Source: Lachnospiraceae bacterium (GTDB lineage: Bacteria > Bacillota > Clostridia > Lachnospirales > Lachnospiraceae). Taken from it: DNA of 64,000 nucleotides. Made by a program: the position numbers and the translations under genes. The stretch spans positions 1 through 64,000 of the forward strand of contig JAILEM010000081.1 of NCBI GenBank assembly GCA_024687745.1, in the 5' to 3' direction. Positions 17,037 through 26,454 of this stretch are shown piece by piece; position 1 is the first letter of the stretch, and each line of letters begins with the position of its first letter. Below the pieces are notes generated by a model. That model worked only from the letters and a program-made list of their open reading frames with translations. It was not told the DNA's origin and did no database searches.

Positions 17037-17061
17037 TAAATTTTATCACAGATCCTCATTA

Positions 17062-17399
17062 TAATCCACAACAAAAGAGATTTACTGATTTGATAACGCA
17101 TGTATCTCTATTTTGGATTTTTGTGCTTCTGTTGAAATTTAATTCCCTGTCAATTAGATAACGTTAGAAGGGCGTAATTGTCTGACAATTTCATCTTTTC
17201 TAAGGTGGAATGAATACAAATATTTGTATACACACTTTTCCACATAAATATCAAATAATGAATTCAAAACTGCTGTAATCAGTTTTATCCACACAATCCA
17301 CAGGTCTGTACACTGTGATTTTACGTCATTTCTATGTCGCATTGGATATTTTCCGCAAAGTTTAAATCGTCATTTAAACTTTACCTCCCCTGTGGATAA
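17062..17399. other. Cluster of DnaA-box-like sites with palindromes (possible DnaA-binding region)
   Basis: In the 750-bp gap between deoB and pnp there are two perfect TTATCCACA boxes (17285-17293 on plus, 17391-17399 on minus) and two one-mismatch boxes (TAATCCACA at 17062-17070, TTTTCCACA at 17236-17244). A weaker CAATCCACA lies at 17294-17302. Between them are a palindrome AATTGTC-T-GACAATT (17176-17190) and an 11-bp AT-rich inverted repeat with CGTC loop (17357-17382). A direct repeat TATGTCGCAT occurs at about 17333 and 17419. This looks like a DnaA-binding locus. No dnaA or dnaN is nearby and the gene orientation does not switch here, so I do not call it the chromosomal origin. Confidence 0.55.
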
Positions 17400-17480
17400 C
17401 TCGTTGAAAATGCGGTTTTATGTCGCATGTATTTTATAAAAACAATTCAAAAAAATCTGATGTTCATGTAATTATTTTAT

Positions 17481-17520
17481 TGAAAAACACCGGTATTCTT
17501 TCGAAAACCGGTGTTTTTCA
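17481..17520 (-). terminator. Rho-independent terminator after pnp
   Basis: TGAAAAACACCGGT and ACCGGTGTTTTTCA form a 14-bp perfect stem around a 12-base loop, with A and T tracts on the two sides. It lies about 58 bases past the pnp stop codon and can act on both strands. Confidence 0.85.
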
Positions 17521-17577
17521 TTTATTCTGCCCCGTTTACGGCTTTTTAAGCCTTTTTCCGGGTCATATTGGCTATTT

Positions 17578-19665
17578 TTAGTTTGCATCCTTTATTGAGA
17601 AGGATATTCTTCCCATCTTATCCTTGCCAAGACACTTAACCCTGACCTCATCCCCGAGAGTCAGGACATCCTCAACGCGATTTATCCTTTCCCTGGCGAT
17701 CTTTGAGATATGTACCATTCCTTCCTTACCGGGTGCGAATTCTATAAATGCTCCGAATTCCTTGATGCTGACTACCTTACCCTCATAGAACTGGCCTTCC
17801 TCAAACTCTGTTGTTATTATCTTTATGAGTTCTATTGCCCTGTCCATCATAGCTGCATCTGTTCCGCATACGGAAACATTTCCGTCATCTGTTATGTCGA
17901 TCTTGACACCTGTCTGATCTATGATCGCATTGATGGTCTTTCCTCTCTGGCCTACAACATCACCGATCTTCTCAGGATCGATCTTTATCTGGACGATCTT
18001 GGGTGCGTATTCGTTAACTGTCTTTCTGGGCTCTGCTATGGCAGGTTTCATACAGTTGTCCATGATGAAAAGCCTTGCCTCACGGCATCTTGCTATGGCT
18101 CCCTCAACTATGGGTCTTGTAAGACCGTGGATCTTTATATCCATCTGTATGGCCGTAATACCCTCTGTAGTACCTGTAACCTTGAAATCCATGTCCCCGA
18201 AGAAGTCCTCAAGTCCCTGGATATCTGTAAGCAGTACGTAATCATCGTCTGTCTCACCTGTTACAAGTCCGCAGGAAATACCTGCAACCATCTTCTTGAT
18301 GGGAACACCTGCTGCCATGAGTGACATACATGATGCACAGGTAGAAGCCATGGATGTGGATCCGTTAGACTCAAAGGTCTCTGATACGCATCTGATGGAA
18401 TAAGGGAATTCCTCCTCTGAAGGAAGAACGGGAATAAGTGCTCTCTCAGCAAGCGCGCCGTGTCCGATCTCTCTTCTTCCGGGGCCTCTTGAAGGCTTGG
18501 TCTCTCCCACAGAATATGAAGGGAAATTATAATGATGCATATATCTCTTGGATACTTCATTGGAATCAAGTCCGTCTACCTTCTGCATCTCCGAAAGAGG
18601 GGCAAGTGTACAGATATCGCAGATCTGTGTCTGTCCTCTTGTAAACATTGCCGATCCGTGAACTCTGGGTATTATATCAACCTCTGCTGCAAGAGGTCTT
18701 ATCTGAGTGATCTCACGACCGTCGGGACGCTTATGATCCTTAAGGATCATCTTACGTACCGTTTTCTTCTGATACTGGTAAACAGCCTCCGAAAGAAGCG
18801 CAAGCCACTCTTCGTTTTCCGCAAATGCTTCTTCAAGCTTTGCTGTAATGTTGCTTATATTTTCCTCTCTGACCATCTTATCGTCAGTGAATACCGCATT
18901 TTCCATCTCCTCAGGAGTTACGATCTTCTTCATCTCCTCAAACATTTCCTCGGGGATGGCACAGCTTGTATATTCGTGCTTCGGCTTTCCTGATTCTTCA
19001 ACGATCTTATTGATAAAGGCTATGATCTCCTGGTTGATTCCGTGAGCCATATAAATAGCCTCGATCATCTTTGCCTCGGGTATCTCATTGGCACCTGCCT
19101 CTATCATTATCACCTTTTCGCTTGTTGATGCAACGGTAAGGTTTAAGTCTCCTAACTTCCACTCCTCCTGATTGGGATTTACGATGAATTCCCCGTTTAT
19201 CATTCCTATCTGTGTCGTAGCACAGGGTCCGCAGAAGGGAATATCCGAAATACTTGTTGCTATTGCAGAACCAAGCATTGCGACAAGCTCGGGTCTGCAT
19301 TCGGGATCTACGGATAATACCAGGTTATTGAGGGTACAGTCATTGCGGTAATCCTTAGGGAATAAGGGCCTCATGGGTCTGTCGATAACACGTGATGTAA
19401 GGATGGCATTTTCGGATGCCTTACCCTCTCTTTTATTAAATCCGCCGGGTATTTTACCTACCGAATACATCTTTTCTTCATATTCTACGCTGAGGGGGAA
19501 GAAATCTATTCCCTCTCTGGGCTTTTCCGAAGCCGTAGCCGTACAGAGTACCGTGGTATCGCCATAGTGCATCAGAGCAGCACCGTTTGCCTGCTTTGCA
19601 ACACGTCCTACGTCAACTGTAAGTGTACGTCCGCCAAGCTCCATTGAGTAACTTTTGTAGCTCAT
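17578..19665 (-). CDS. pnp: Polyribonucleotide nucleotidyltransferase (PNPase)
   Basis: A trimeric 3'-to-5' phosphorolytic exoribonuclease. At 695 aa it has two RNase PH domains, then a KH domain (IGDVVGQRGKTINAIIDQTG) and an S1 domain (GQFYEGKVVSIKEFGAFIEF) at the C-terminus. The start is preceded by AAGGAG. It lies downstream of rpsO as in most bacteria. A long hairpin (19711-19818) is in the gap before it and is a candidate site for autoregulated processing. No clear separate pnp promoter was found, so read-through from rpsO seems likely. Confidence 0.97.
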   Translation of the reverse strand: MSYKSYSMELGGRTLTVDVGRVAKQANGAALMHYGDTTVLCTATASEKPREGIDFFPLSVEYEEKMYSVGKIPGGFNKREGKASENAILTSRVIDRPMRPLFPKDYRNDCTLNNLVLSVDPECRPELVAMLGSAIATSISDIPFCGPCATTQIGMINGEFIVNPNQEEWKLGDLNLTVASTSEKVIMIEAGANEIPEAKMIEAIYMAHGINQEIIAFINKIVEESGKPKHEYTSCAIPEEMFEEMKKIVTPEEMENAVFTDDKMVREENISNITAKLEEAFAENEEWLALLSEAVYQYQKKTVRKMILKDHKRPDGREITQIRPLAAEVDIIPRVHGSAMFTRGQTQICDICTLAPLSEMQKVDGLDSNEVSKRYMHHYNFPSYSVGETKPSRGPGRREIGHGALAERALIPVLPSEEEFPYSIRCVSETFESNGSTSMASTCASCMSLMAAGVPIKKMVAGISCGLVTGETDDDYVLLTDIQGLEDFFGDMDFKVTGTTEGITAIQMDIKIHGLTRPIVEGAIARCREARLFIMDNCMKPAIAEPRKTVNEYAPKIVQIKIDPEKIGDVVGQRGKTINAIIDQTGVKIDITDDGNVSVCGTDAAMMDRAIELIKIITTEFEEGQFYEGKVVSIKEFGAFIEFAPGKEGMVHISKIARERINRVEDVLTLGDEVRVKCLGKDKMGRISFSIKDAN

Positions 19666-19710
19666 ACATTTTCTCCTTTTCTTTAAATAATTAATACTGT
19701 TTTATAAAAT

Positions 19711-19818
19711 GACAGAAGAAATGTCCCGAAACTACTGAGCCGGCCGCAAATGAACCAGTGACTCCGTCCCCCTGGCTCATTTGTGAGCAGCTCAGTGGTC
19801 TCGGATTTCTCTTCTGTC
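19711..19818 (-). promoter_or_regulatory. Long imperfect hairpin between rpsO and pnp (candidate RNase III-type leader)
   Basis: The outer arm GACAGAAGAAAT pairs with ATTTCTCTTCTGTC (two-base bulge). Inner arms are CCGA/TCGG, CTACTGAG/CTCAGTGG and CAAATGAACCAG/CTGGCTCATTTG, around a short GC-rich loop. The whole stem spans 108 bases. It lies immediately after the rpsO terminator and 46 bases before the pnp start. In E. coli the pnp leader forms a long stem that RNase III cuts to begin PNPase autoregulation; this element sits in the matching place but is not homologous by sequence as far as I can tell. Confidence 0.6.
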
Positions 19819-19822
19819 TGCT

Positions 19823-19853
19823 AAAAAGGGCGGATTAACTCCACCCTTTTTTT
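19823..19853 (-). terminator. Terminator after rpsO
   Basis: AAAAAGGGCGGA and TCCACCCTTTTT form a stem with one mismatch and a short TTAAC loop. It lies 17 bases past the rpsO stop and is followed by T residues on the minus strand. Termination is probably partial because pnp lies just behind it. Confidence 0.75.
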
Positions 19854-19869
19854 ACAAAAATCTGCATGA

Positions 19870-20136
19870 TCATCTTCTGAGACCTAATCTCTTAACAAGA
19901 TCACGATATCTTTCGATGTCCTTTTTCTTAAGATAATCAAGAAGTCCTCTTCTCTGACCGATCATCTTATACATACCTCTTGCCGAGTGATGATCCTTGG
20001 GATTAACCTTAAGATGCTCTGTAAGCTCCTTGATCCTCTCTGTCAGTACCGCTACCTGAACCTCGGGTGAACCTGTATCACCTTCTGAACGGGCATACTC
20101 CTTCATGATCTCTGTCTTTTTCTCTTTGGATATCAT
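19870..20136 (-). CDS. rpsO: 30S ribosomal protein S15
   Basis: An 88-aa protein with the S15 hallmarks: [20 protein letters not shown], then [20 protein letters not shown] and [16 protein letters not shown]. It binds the central domain of 16S rRNA. It has AAGGAGG upstream and its own promoter at 20242-20270. The leader between them is GC-rich and can fold, which would fit the autoregulation known for S15 in many bacteria. Confidence 0.97.
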   Translation of the reverse strand: MISKEKKTEIMKEYARSEGDTGSPEVQVAVLTERIKELTEHLKVNPKDHHSARGMYKMIGQRRGLLDYLKKKDIERYRDLVKRLGLRR

Positions 20137-20155
20137 TTTACTTCCTCCTTATATT

Positions 20156-20225
20156 TTATCCGCCATCACCACGGCCGGGTCGGAGTGTCCCAAACCCCAG
20201 TGACGGTAAGTCTGCAGGTTTTCAA
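20156..20225 (-). promoter_or_regulatory. Candidate S15 autoregulatory leader RNA
   Basis: On the minus strand the rpsO leader contains CCGTCAC and GTGATGG, which pair with one G-U, enclosing further short G/C-rich stems (GGG with CCC). It is much more GC-rich than other leaders in this window. S15 represses its own translation through leader RNAs of several unrelated shapes. I cannot match this one to a named class, so this is inference from position and folding potential. Confidence 0.4.
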
Positions 20226-20241
20226 ACTCACAGTAACCAAA

Positions 20242-20270
20242 ATTTTATCACAGATATGTCAAATTGTAAA
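20242..20270 (-). promoter_or_regulatory. rpsO promoter
   Basis: On the minus strand TTTACA, 17 bases, TAAAAT, with TGA directly before the -10 box as an extended -10. It lies about 106 bases upstream of the rpsO ATG, just past the aspS stop codon. Confidence 0.65.
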
Positions 20271-20276
20271 GAATGA

Positions 20277-22040
20277 TTATTCCATATCCTCTTTTGCTAT
20301 CTTAATATGCACATCCTTAAGCTGCTGTTCATCAACCTTAGAGGGTGCTCCCATCATTACATCCTGTGCCATCTTGTTCATCGGGAAGGGTATTATCTCT
20401 CTTATACTTTCTTCGCCTGCGATGAGCATGATCATACGGTCGACTCCCGGAGCGATACCTGCATGAGGGGGAGCTCCGTAACAGAATGCATTATACATGG
20501 CGGGGAATTTTTCCTTTACTGCTTCCTCAGGCAGTCCCACTATCGAAAATGCCTTTACCATAGTCTTTGGATCATGGTTTCTGACCGCACCCGATGAAAG
20601 CTCCACGCCGTTACATACAAGGTCATACTGGTAAGCAAGTATATCAAGCGGATCCTTGTTTTCAAGCGCCTCTATACCACCCTGTGGCATTGAGAAGGGA
20701 TTATGACAGAATTCCAGCTCTCCCGACTCCTCCCCTATCTCATACATGGGGAAATCAACTATCCAGCAGAATTCATAGCTCTCCTTATTCATATGACCCT
20801 CACAGGCCTGTCCCAGAAACCTTCTTAAGACTCCCGCTCCCTTGAGGGCATCTGCCTTTTTACCGGAATTAAGTCCCACAAAGTCTCCGGCCTTAAGCTT
20901 AAGGGTCTCTATGACCTCATCCTTCTTCTCCTGGAGGAATTTGGCTATACCGCCTACTATCTCACCGTTTTCATCTATCCTGAACCAGTAGGATTTCTGT
21001 CCGCTGACAACCTCTGCATCCTGGCATATCTTATCTATGACCTTTCTCGAAGCACTGAAATCACTTACTGCTATGGCTTCAACCGTATTTCCCTCAAACG
21101 GCCCGAAGCCGCAGTCGCCCATAAGCTCCGTGACATCCTTTAAAACAAGGTCTATACGAAGGTCAGGCTTATCCGATCCGTATATCTCCATGGCATCTCT
21201 GTAGGCTATACGCTTAAAAGGAGCCTTTGAGGCTGTCTTATAAATACCGTATTTTTCAAAGACGGGAGGCAGCACTGCCTCTATAACCTCGAAAACATCC
21301 TCCTGTGTCGCAAAGGCCATCTCCATATCAAGCTGGTAAAACTCTCCCGGGGATCTGTCAGCTCTTGCATCCTCATCCCTGAAGCACGGAGCTATCTGGA
21401 AGTATCTGTCAAAGCCTGATGCCATAAGTATCTGCTTGAACTGCTGGGGCGCCTGGGGCAGGGCATAGAACTTGCCCGGATGGTTCCTTGAGGGCACCAG
21501 ATAATCCCTTGCTCCCTCAGGTGATGAACAGGTAAGTATCGGTGTCGTTATCTCAAGAAATCCCCGGGCATTCATGCTGTTTCTGAGTTCTGACACTATC
21601 CTGCTCCTGAGTACTATCTTATCCTTTACCGCAGGATTTCTGAGGTCCAAATATCTGTATTTAAGCCTTGTGCTCTCATCGGCCTCCTTGGAGTGGCTTA
21701 TCTCAAACGGCAGTTCATTGTATATACAGCTGCCAAGCACCTCGATGCTCTCCGGAACGACCTCGATATCTCCGGTATCCACATTCGGGTTCTTATTTGA
21801 CCTTTCTCTTACAACACCCTTTACGGACAGAGTTGATTCGTTATTTACTCCGCTTAGGGCCTCCATCATTTCTTCTGTTTCCACAACCACCTGGGTTATC
21901 CCGTAAAAATCCCTTAATATAAGAAATCCGAGATTTTTGCTGACTCTTCTCATATTATCATAGAAGCCGCAGAGAGTTACCTTCTCTCCCACATTTTCCA
22001 TTCTCAGCTCGTTGCAGTTGTGAGTTCTTGACTGTGACAT
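20277..22040 (-). CDS. aspS: Aspartate--tRNA ligase
   Basis: Class II aminoacyl-tRNA synthetase charging tRNA-Asp. An N-terminal OB-fold anticodon-binding domain (VTLCGFYDNMRRVSKNLGFL) precedes the catalytic core with motif 2 (FRDEDARADRSPGEFYQLDM) and motif 3 (GIAPGVDRM), plus a bacterial GAD insert. The start was placed at the ATG at 22040 (MSQSRTHN), since GAGGTG is 7 bases before it while the track start at 22055 overlaps that site. This gives 587 aa. Whether it is discriminating or also charges tRNA-Asn cannot be told here. Confidence 0.95.
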   Translation of the reverse strand: MSQSRTHNCNELRMENVGEKVTLCGFYDNMRRVSKNLGFLILRDFYGITQVVVETEEMMEALSGVNNESTLSVKGVVRERSNKNPNVDTGDIEVVPESIEVLGSCIYNELPFEISHSKEADESTRLKYRYLDLRNPAVKDKIVLRSRIVSELRNSMNARGFLEITTPILTCSSPEGARDYLVPSRNHPGKFYALPQAPQQFKQILMASGFDRYFQIAPCFRDEDARADRSPGEFYQLDMEMAFATQEDVFEVIEAVLPPVFEKYGIYKTASKAPFKRIAYRDAMEIYGSDKPDLRIDLVLKDVTELMGDCGFGPFEGNTVEAIAVSDFSASRKVIDKICQDAEVVSGQKSYWFRIDENGEIVGGIAKFLQEKKDEVIETLKLKAGDFVGLNSGKKADALKGAGVLRRFLGQACEGHMNKESYEFCWIVDFPMYEIGEESGELEFCHNPFSMPQGGIEALENKDPLDILAYQYDLVCNGVELSSGAVRNHDPKTMVKAFSIVGLPEEAVKEKFPAMYNAFCYGAPPHAGIAPGVDRMIMLIAGEESIREIIPFPMNKMAQDVMMGAPSKVDEQQLKDVHIKIAKEDME

Positions 22041-22061
22041 TTTCATACACCTCATATATTT

Positions 22062-24152
22062 TTAATTATTTTTTTCCTCTTGTCCCGAAAGCCTGCTTTC
22101 AAACTCATCCTTTGGCATCGGCTTATCGTAGTAGTATCCCTGTATCATATCACATCCCTGATCTGCAAGGAATTCCACCTGATCCTTCACCTCGACTCCC
22201 TCGGCAACCGTTTTCATCTTAAGGCTCTTGGCTAACTTTATGGTCTCCGACACAACGGTCTTTCTCCTGCCGTCATCGCCCTCACCCCTGAAGAATTCCG
22301 CATCCAGCTTAAGTACATCAAGCGGCATATCCTTAAGGGAATTAAGTGAGGAATAGCCCGATCCGAAATCATCCATGGATATCGCAAATCCATATTCCTT
22401 AAGCTTATTGATCGTGGCGATGAGCTTACTCTTATCATCAAAGAAAGCACTCTCCGTAAGCTCTATCTCTATAAGCTCTCTCGGAGCTCCCTCAGAATCC
22501 ACGATATCCTTTATCTGATCTGCAAGATCGCTTTCTATGAAATGAGCCCTGGAAACATTTACGGATACAGGAACACAGTTCTTTCCCTCATTGAGCCATT
22601 TTCTCTGATCTCTTGCCACATGGCTTATCATATAATGGTCAAGATCCTTTATAAAGCCGTTTTTCTCAAAGATCGGAATGAATTTTCCGGGAGGTACAAG
22701 CCCGAATTCCGGAGACTGCCATCTGACCAGAGCCTCAGCTCCCTTTAGCTTATCATTTGAAGGATCGTATTTGGGCTGGTAATAGACCGCAAACTCTTCC
22801 TTGTTCAGTGCGGTTCTCTGTCTCTCCTGAACCTTATCTATCCAGATCTGGTCCTCTAGGAGTTTATTGTCAAAGAAGGCGACTCCGGATGCATCATTTT
22901 CACTGAGTGTAGCACTCGCGGCACAGGCATTGTTATATTCCATCTGCAGGTCAAGGTACTTTCTTCTTGCTATCTTATAGGAATCGTTCCTGTATACCTT
23001 TACGATATCAACTCCTGCCTGGAAGTTAAACATATGATCGGAATCTATCTTCTGTATCTGCCTCATGATATTATCAATTCTCATCAGAAAGATATTCTTC
23101 TCCTGATATCTCATAAGAAGGGCAAAGGCAGACTGTGAGCTTCTTGCGCATATCTCCTCCTTTATGATATACTGGCATATCGTATCATAGACCTTTTTAA
23201 GTACCTTCTCTCCCTCTGCGACCGAATGGCATACACAGTAATTTGTATAGTTCACAAACACGAGATTGACAACGGCATACTCGTATTTGGCGCTTTTCCT
23301 GCTCTTTAGCATTCTCTCACCCTTTATGAGGAAATACATCCAGTTATTACCCTTGGTGATGAGATCTGTATAAAAGAGCTTAAGTGTCTTCTTCTGACTG
23401 CTCGCCGACCTTATTATGCTCACAAGCACGATTATAAATATGGCGATACCTGCAAGGATGATAAAGACCGCGAAGGATCCAAGAAGTATGAACTCCCATA
23501 TCCCTATGGTAAAATTTGCCTTTCCGATAAAGGCTTCGCTCCCGTCACCTATATCTATGGACATCCACAGGGGAAGTCTTATAAATGCCTCATACTTTTC
23601 CTTAAGCTTTTCAAGACCCTCTGCCTTTTCCTCCGTAAGCTCATCCTTTGGAATATAGAAAAGCTCTGCCGACTCTTCAAGATCACTGAGATCCTTTCCG
23701 TTACATTCCTTTATAAGGCCCGGAAGGTCGAATTTGATATTGCCGTTTTCATCCGGACTTATAAATCCGTTTTCAGTATCCGCATAGGTGTTAACTTTCT
23801 TTGTTCCGTGTAAGAATCTGATATCCATAAGCTCATTGCCGCAGGTATCCTTACCGCTTAAATGAACCGTATTTCCATCCTTATCCTTTATGATATAAGA
23901 TCTTCCCTCTTTATCCAGGACGCTGAAAACCTTTTCACTGTTTTCCTTACCGTTATCCTCGTAGACCTTTGCCATATACGAGATTATCTCATATTCCGAG
24001 CTGAGCCTTGAATTAAGAATATATGCGGAGGTATTTGCCAGAAAAAATCCCAGAACACAAAGTACAGAAATACTTATCAACACATACAGGATGATCCCTA
24101 TCCAGGAATTACTCTTCTTTAACTGCCGTAATGCTTTACTGTTCTTTTCCAT
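22062..24152 (-). CDS. Membrane EAL-domain cyclic-di-GMP phosphodiesterase with degenerate GGDEF
   Basis: A 696-aa inner-membrane signalling enzyme. Membrane segments lie at about 18-46 and 217-247, with an extracellular sensor of about 170 residues between them. Residues 255-430 look like a GGDEF fold that has lost the GGDEF signature. The C-terminal EAL domain (about 450-690) keeps the catalytic set: EAL at 473-475, the VNVSRAHF asparagine, ELTES, DDFGSGYSS, EGVE and QGYYYDKP. It is therefore probably an active phosphodiesterase hydrolysing c-di-GMP to pGpG. It starts 21 bases upstream of aspS. Confidence 0.92.
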   Translation of the reverse strand: MEKNSKALRQLKKSNSWIGIILYVLISISVLCVLGFFLANTSAYILNSRLSSEYEIISYMAKVYEDNGKENSEKVFSVLDKEGRSYIIKDKDGNTVHLSGKDTCGNELMDIRFLHGTKKVNTYADTENGFISPDENGNIKFDLPGLIKECNGKDLSDLEESAELFYIPKDELTEEKAEGLEKLKEKYEAFIRLPLWMSIDIGDGSEAFIGKANFTIGIWEFILLGSFAVFIILAGIAIFIIVLVSIIRSASSQKKTLKLFYTDLITKGNNWMYFLIKGERMLKSRKSAKYEYAVVNLVFVNYTNYCVCHSVAEGEKVLKKVYDTICQYIIKEEICARSSQSAFALLMRYQEKNIFLMRIDNIMRQIQKIDSDHMFNFQAGVDIVKVYRNDSYKIARRKYLDLQMEYNNACAASATLSENDASGVAFFDNKLLEDQIWIDKVQERQRTALNKEEFAVYYQPKYDPSNDKLKGAEALVRWQSPEFGLVPPGKFIPIFEKNGFIKDLDHYMISHVARDQRKWLNEGKNCVPVSVNVSRAHFIESDLADQIKDIVDSEGAPRELIEIELTESAFFDDKSKLIATINKLKEYGFAISMDDFGSGYSSLNSLKDMPLDVLKLDAEFFRGEGDDGRRKTVVSETIKLAKSLKMKTVAEGVEVKDQVEFLADQGCDMIQGYYYDKPMPKDEFESRLSGQEEKNN

Positions 24153-24162
24153 TTCCGCTTCC

Positions 24163-26436
24163 TCATTTATTCAGTATCTTATTGATCTCATATACCATAT
24201 CATAAAGCTGTTCATTTGTTATCCCCCCAAATGACCTTATGGCCCTCAATGGCATATAATTATCCATAGCCTCTGACATCTCATCGGTTATGGCTTCCTT
24301 TGAAGAGCTGTTCTCATTTTTCTCTGTCTCTTCATCCCCTGACATAGCAGGTCTTATCACCTTTTCCATGAACTCCCCAAGCTGCGGATAAGCCTTTAAC
24401 TCACCTATGGTGGTCGTCACCTCTGCCTTAAAGGGAAGTTCTCTTTCCGCCTCAAGGATTATCCTTTCCCTGACGCTTATATTTTCACAGGAATTCCCGA
24501 CAAGTATATCATATTCCCCGCCGGGAGCATACCAGTCAGATATCTCCGTACTGTAATATGCAAAGGATCTTTGGTCAAGCTTCATGGTAACGGTCTTACT
24601 TTCTCCGGGTAAAAGCTCGACCTTTTCAAAGCCCTTAAGCTCCTTTAAAGGTCTTACCTCTGTTCCCGTTCTGTCGGAAACATAGAGCTGTATTACTTCC
24701 TTTCCTTTTCTGTCCCCAATATTGGTCACATCCACACTTACCTCTATATCATCGGTGACCTTATTTCCTCTCCTGTTGATCTTCAGGTTATCTATCTTAA
24801 AGCTCGTATATGAAAGGCCGTGTCCGAAGGGAAAAAGCACCTTCATATCCTTTGAATCATAATATCTGTAGCCTGTAAATACTCCCTCTCTGTAATATAC
24901 CTTTCCCCTCTTTCCGGGAAAGTTAAGATAACAGGGGGTATCCGAAAGCTTCAGGGGGAAGGTCTCTGCCAGATGTCCGCTCGGATTCACCTCTCCAAAG
25001 AGTACCCTTGAAAGTGCGATACCTACGGCTTCTCCCGAAAGATACGCCTCTATGACGCCCTTAACCTCATTTATCCAGGGCATCTCCACCGGTGACCCGT
25101 TATGAAGAACGACTATGACGTTGGGGTTGATCCCGGCTATCCTTGAGATAAGCCTGTTCTGGCATTCGGGAAGTCCCATATGCTTCCTGTCATATCCCTC
25201 TGATTCATAGGAATCGGGGAGTCCCGCAAATATTACCACCTTATCTGCAGCCTTTGCAGCAGAGAGTGCTTCCTTTATCTTTTGCTCATCCTCTTCATCG
25301 CTGTCACAGGCAAATCCCTCCGCATAGGTAATATCCGCTCTCTTTAAGGATTCGCTTAAGGTATCGCTTATCTTAAAGCAGTTGATATGCGAACTTCCGC
25401 CACCCTGAAACCTCGGTTTTTTTGCAAATCCTCCTATGAAGGCAAGCTTCTCATCTGCTGAAACAGGAAGGATATCCTCTTCATTTTTAAGTAAGACCAT
25501 GCACTCTGAAGCTATATCCGCTGCCTTTTCATGATCCTTTTCCCTGTCGAATATTCCTCCCTTTTTGTTCTCAAAATATTTAAATACTGTATTAAGAATT
25601 CTTTCAACTGTCTCATCAAGCTTCTTTTCGGACAGGATCCCCTTCTTTACGGCATCAACGATGAGCTTATCATTGTCAGAGCCGGTGACGGGCATTTCAA
25701 GATCAAGCCCTGCAATAACCCCCCTTACCCTGTCATTGACGGCACCCCAGTCACTCATCACATAACCTTTAAAGCCCCATTCATCTCTCAATACCTTTGT
25801 TAAGAGCCATTCGTTTTCGGATGAAAAGGTTCCGTTTATCTTATTATAGGAACACATAACGGTATAAGGATCAGCCTCCTTAACAGCCTTCTCGAAGGGA
25901 AGGAGATATATCTCCCTCAAGGTCCTTTCATCAACCTCCGATGAGCAGCTCATCCTCTCATGCTCCTGATTGTTTGCCGCAAAATGCTTTATGGATACAC
26001 CGACATTCTTAGACTGGACACCCTTAATATAGCTTGATGCCATTTCACCTGCAAGATAGGGATCCTCTGACATGTATTCAAAATTTCTCCCGCAGAGCGG
26101 TGATCTCTTTATATTGACCGCAGGGCCCAAAACCACGGATACGTCCTCAGCCTGACACTCATCTCCTATTATCTCACCCATTTTTCTTATGAGCTCTCTG
26201 TCAAAGGAAGAGGTTGTTGCACAGCCTGCAGGAAAACACACAGCCTTTATGCTGTCGTTAACTCCGAGATGATCGCCCTCCTCATCCTGTTTTCTTAGTC
26301 CATGGGGGCCGTCGCTTACCATAACCTCGGGTATACCAAGTCTTTCAACCCCCTTAAGATGCCAGTAATCCTTTCCCGAACACATACCGGCCTTTTCCTC
26401 AAGTGTCATCTCGCTTACAAGCTTCTTTATATCCAT
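24163..26436 (-). CDS. Glycoside hydrolase family 3 beta-glucosidase-like enzyme
   Basis: A 757-aa cytoplasmic GH3 enzyme (no signal peptide) that removes terminal beta-linked sugars from oligosaccharides. The N-terminal barrel has SDGPHGLRKQ, the KH of SIKHFAANNQEHER (Lys150-His151) and the nucleophile Asp229 in GYVMSDWGAV. The alpha/beta-sandwich domain follows, then a fibronectin-III-like domain ending near residue 660 and a charged tail. The tail ends with a helical segment MPLRAIRSFGGITNEQLYDM, as seen in many clostridial GH3 enzymes. Sugar specificity cannot be read. It lies between two c-di-GMP phosphodiesterases, probably by chance of operon layout. Confidence 0.92.
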   Translation of the reverse strand: MDIKKLVSEMTLEEKAGMCSGKDYWHLKGVERLGIPEVMVSDGPHGLRKQDEEGDHLGVNDSIKAVCFPAGCATTSSFDRELIRKMGEIIGDECQAEDVSVVLGPAVNIKRSPLCGRNFEYMSEDPYLAGEMASSYIKGVQSKNVGVSIKHFAANNQEHERMSCSSEVDERTLREIYLLPFEKAVKEADPYTVMCSYNKINGTFSSENEWLLTKVLRDEWGFKGYVMSDWGAVNDRVRGVIAGLDLEMPVTGSDNDKLIVDAVKKGILSEKKLDETVERILNTVFKYFENKKGGIFDREKDHEKAADIASECMVLLKNEEDILPVSADEKLAFIGGFAKKPRFQGGGSSHINCFKISDTLSESLKRADITYAEGFACDSDEEDEQKIKEALSAAKAADKVVIFAGLPDSYESEGYDRKHMGLPECQNRLISRIAGINPNVIVVLHNGSPVEMPWINEVKGVIEAYLSGEAVGIALSRVLFGEVNPSGHLAETFPLKLSDTPCYLNFPGKRGKVYYREGVFTGYRYYDSKDMKVLFPFGHGLSYTSFKIDNLKINRRGNKVTDDIEVSVDVTNIGDRKGKEVIQLYVSDRTGTEVRPLKELKGFEKVELLPGESKTVTMKLDQRSFAYYSTEISDWYAPGGEYDILVGNSCENISVRERIILEAERELPFKAEVTTTIGELKAYPQLGEFMEKVIRPAMSGDEETEKNENSSSKEAITDEMSEAMDNYMPLRAIRSFGGITNEQLYDMVYEINKILNK

Positions 26437-26454
26437 GATCTTTGGATCTCCCTT

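Noticed and set aside
17154-17342. Minus-strand 62-aa ORF between deoB and pnp
   Set aside because: It covers the DnaA boxes and palindromes, has no ribosome binding site and an unlikely Cys/Trp-rich composition.
17062-17399. Main chromosomal origin oriC
   Set aside because: There is no dnaA, dnaN or rpmH nearby, and genes on both sides run in the same direction. Only a DnaA-binding locus is claimed.
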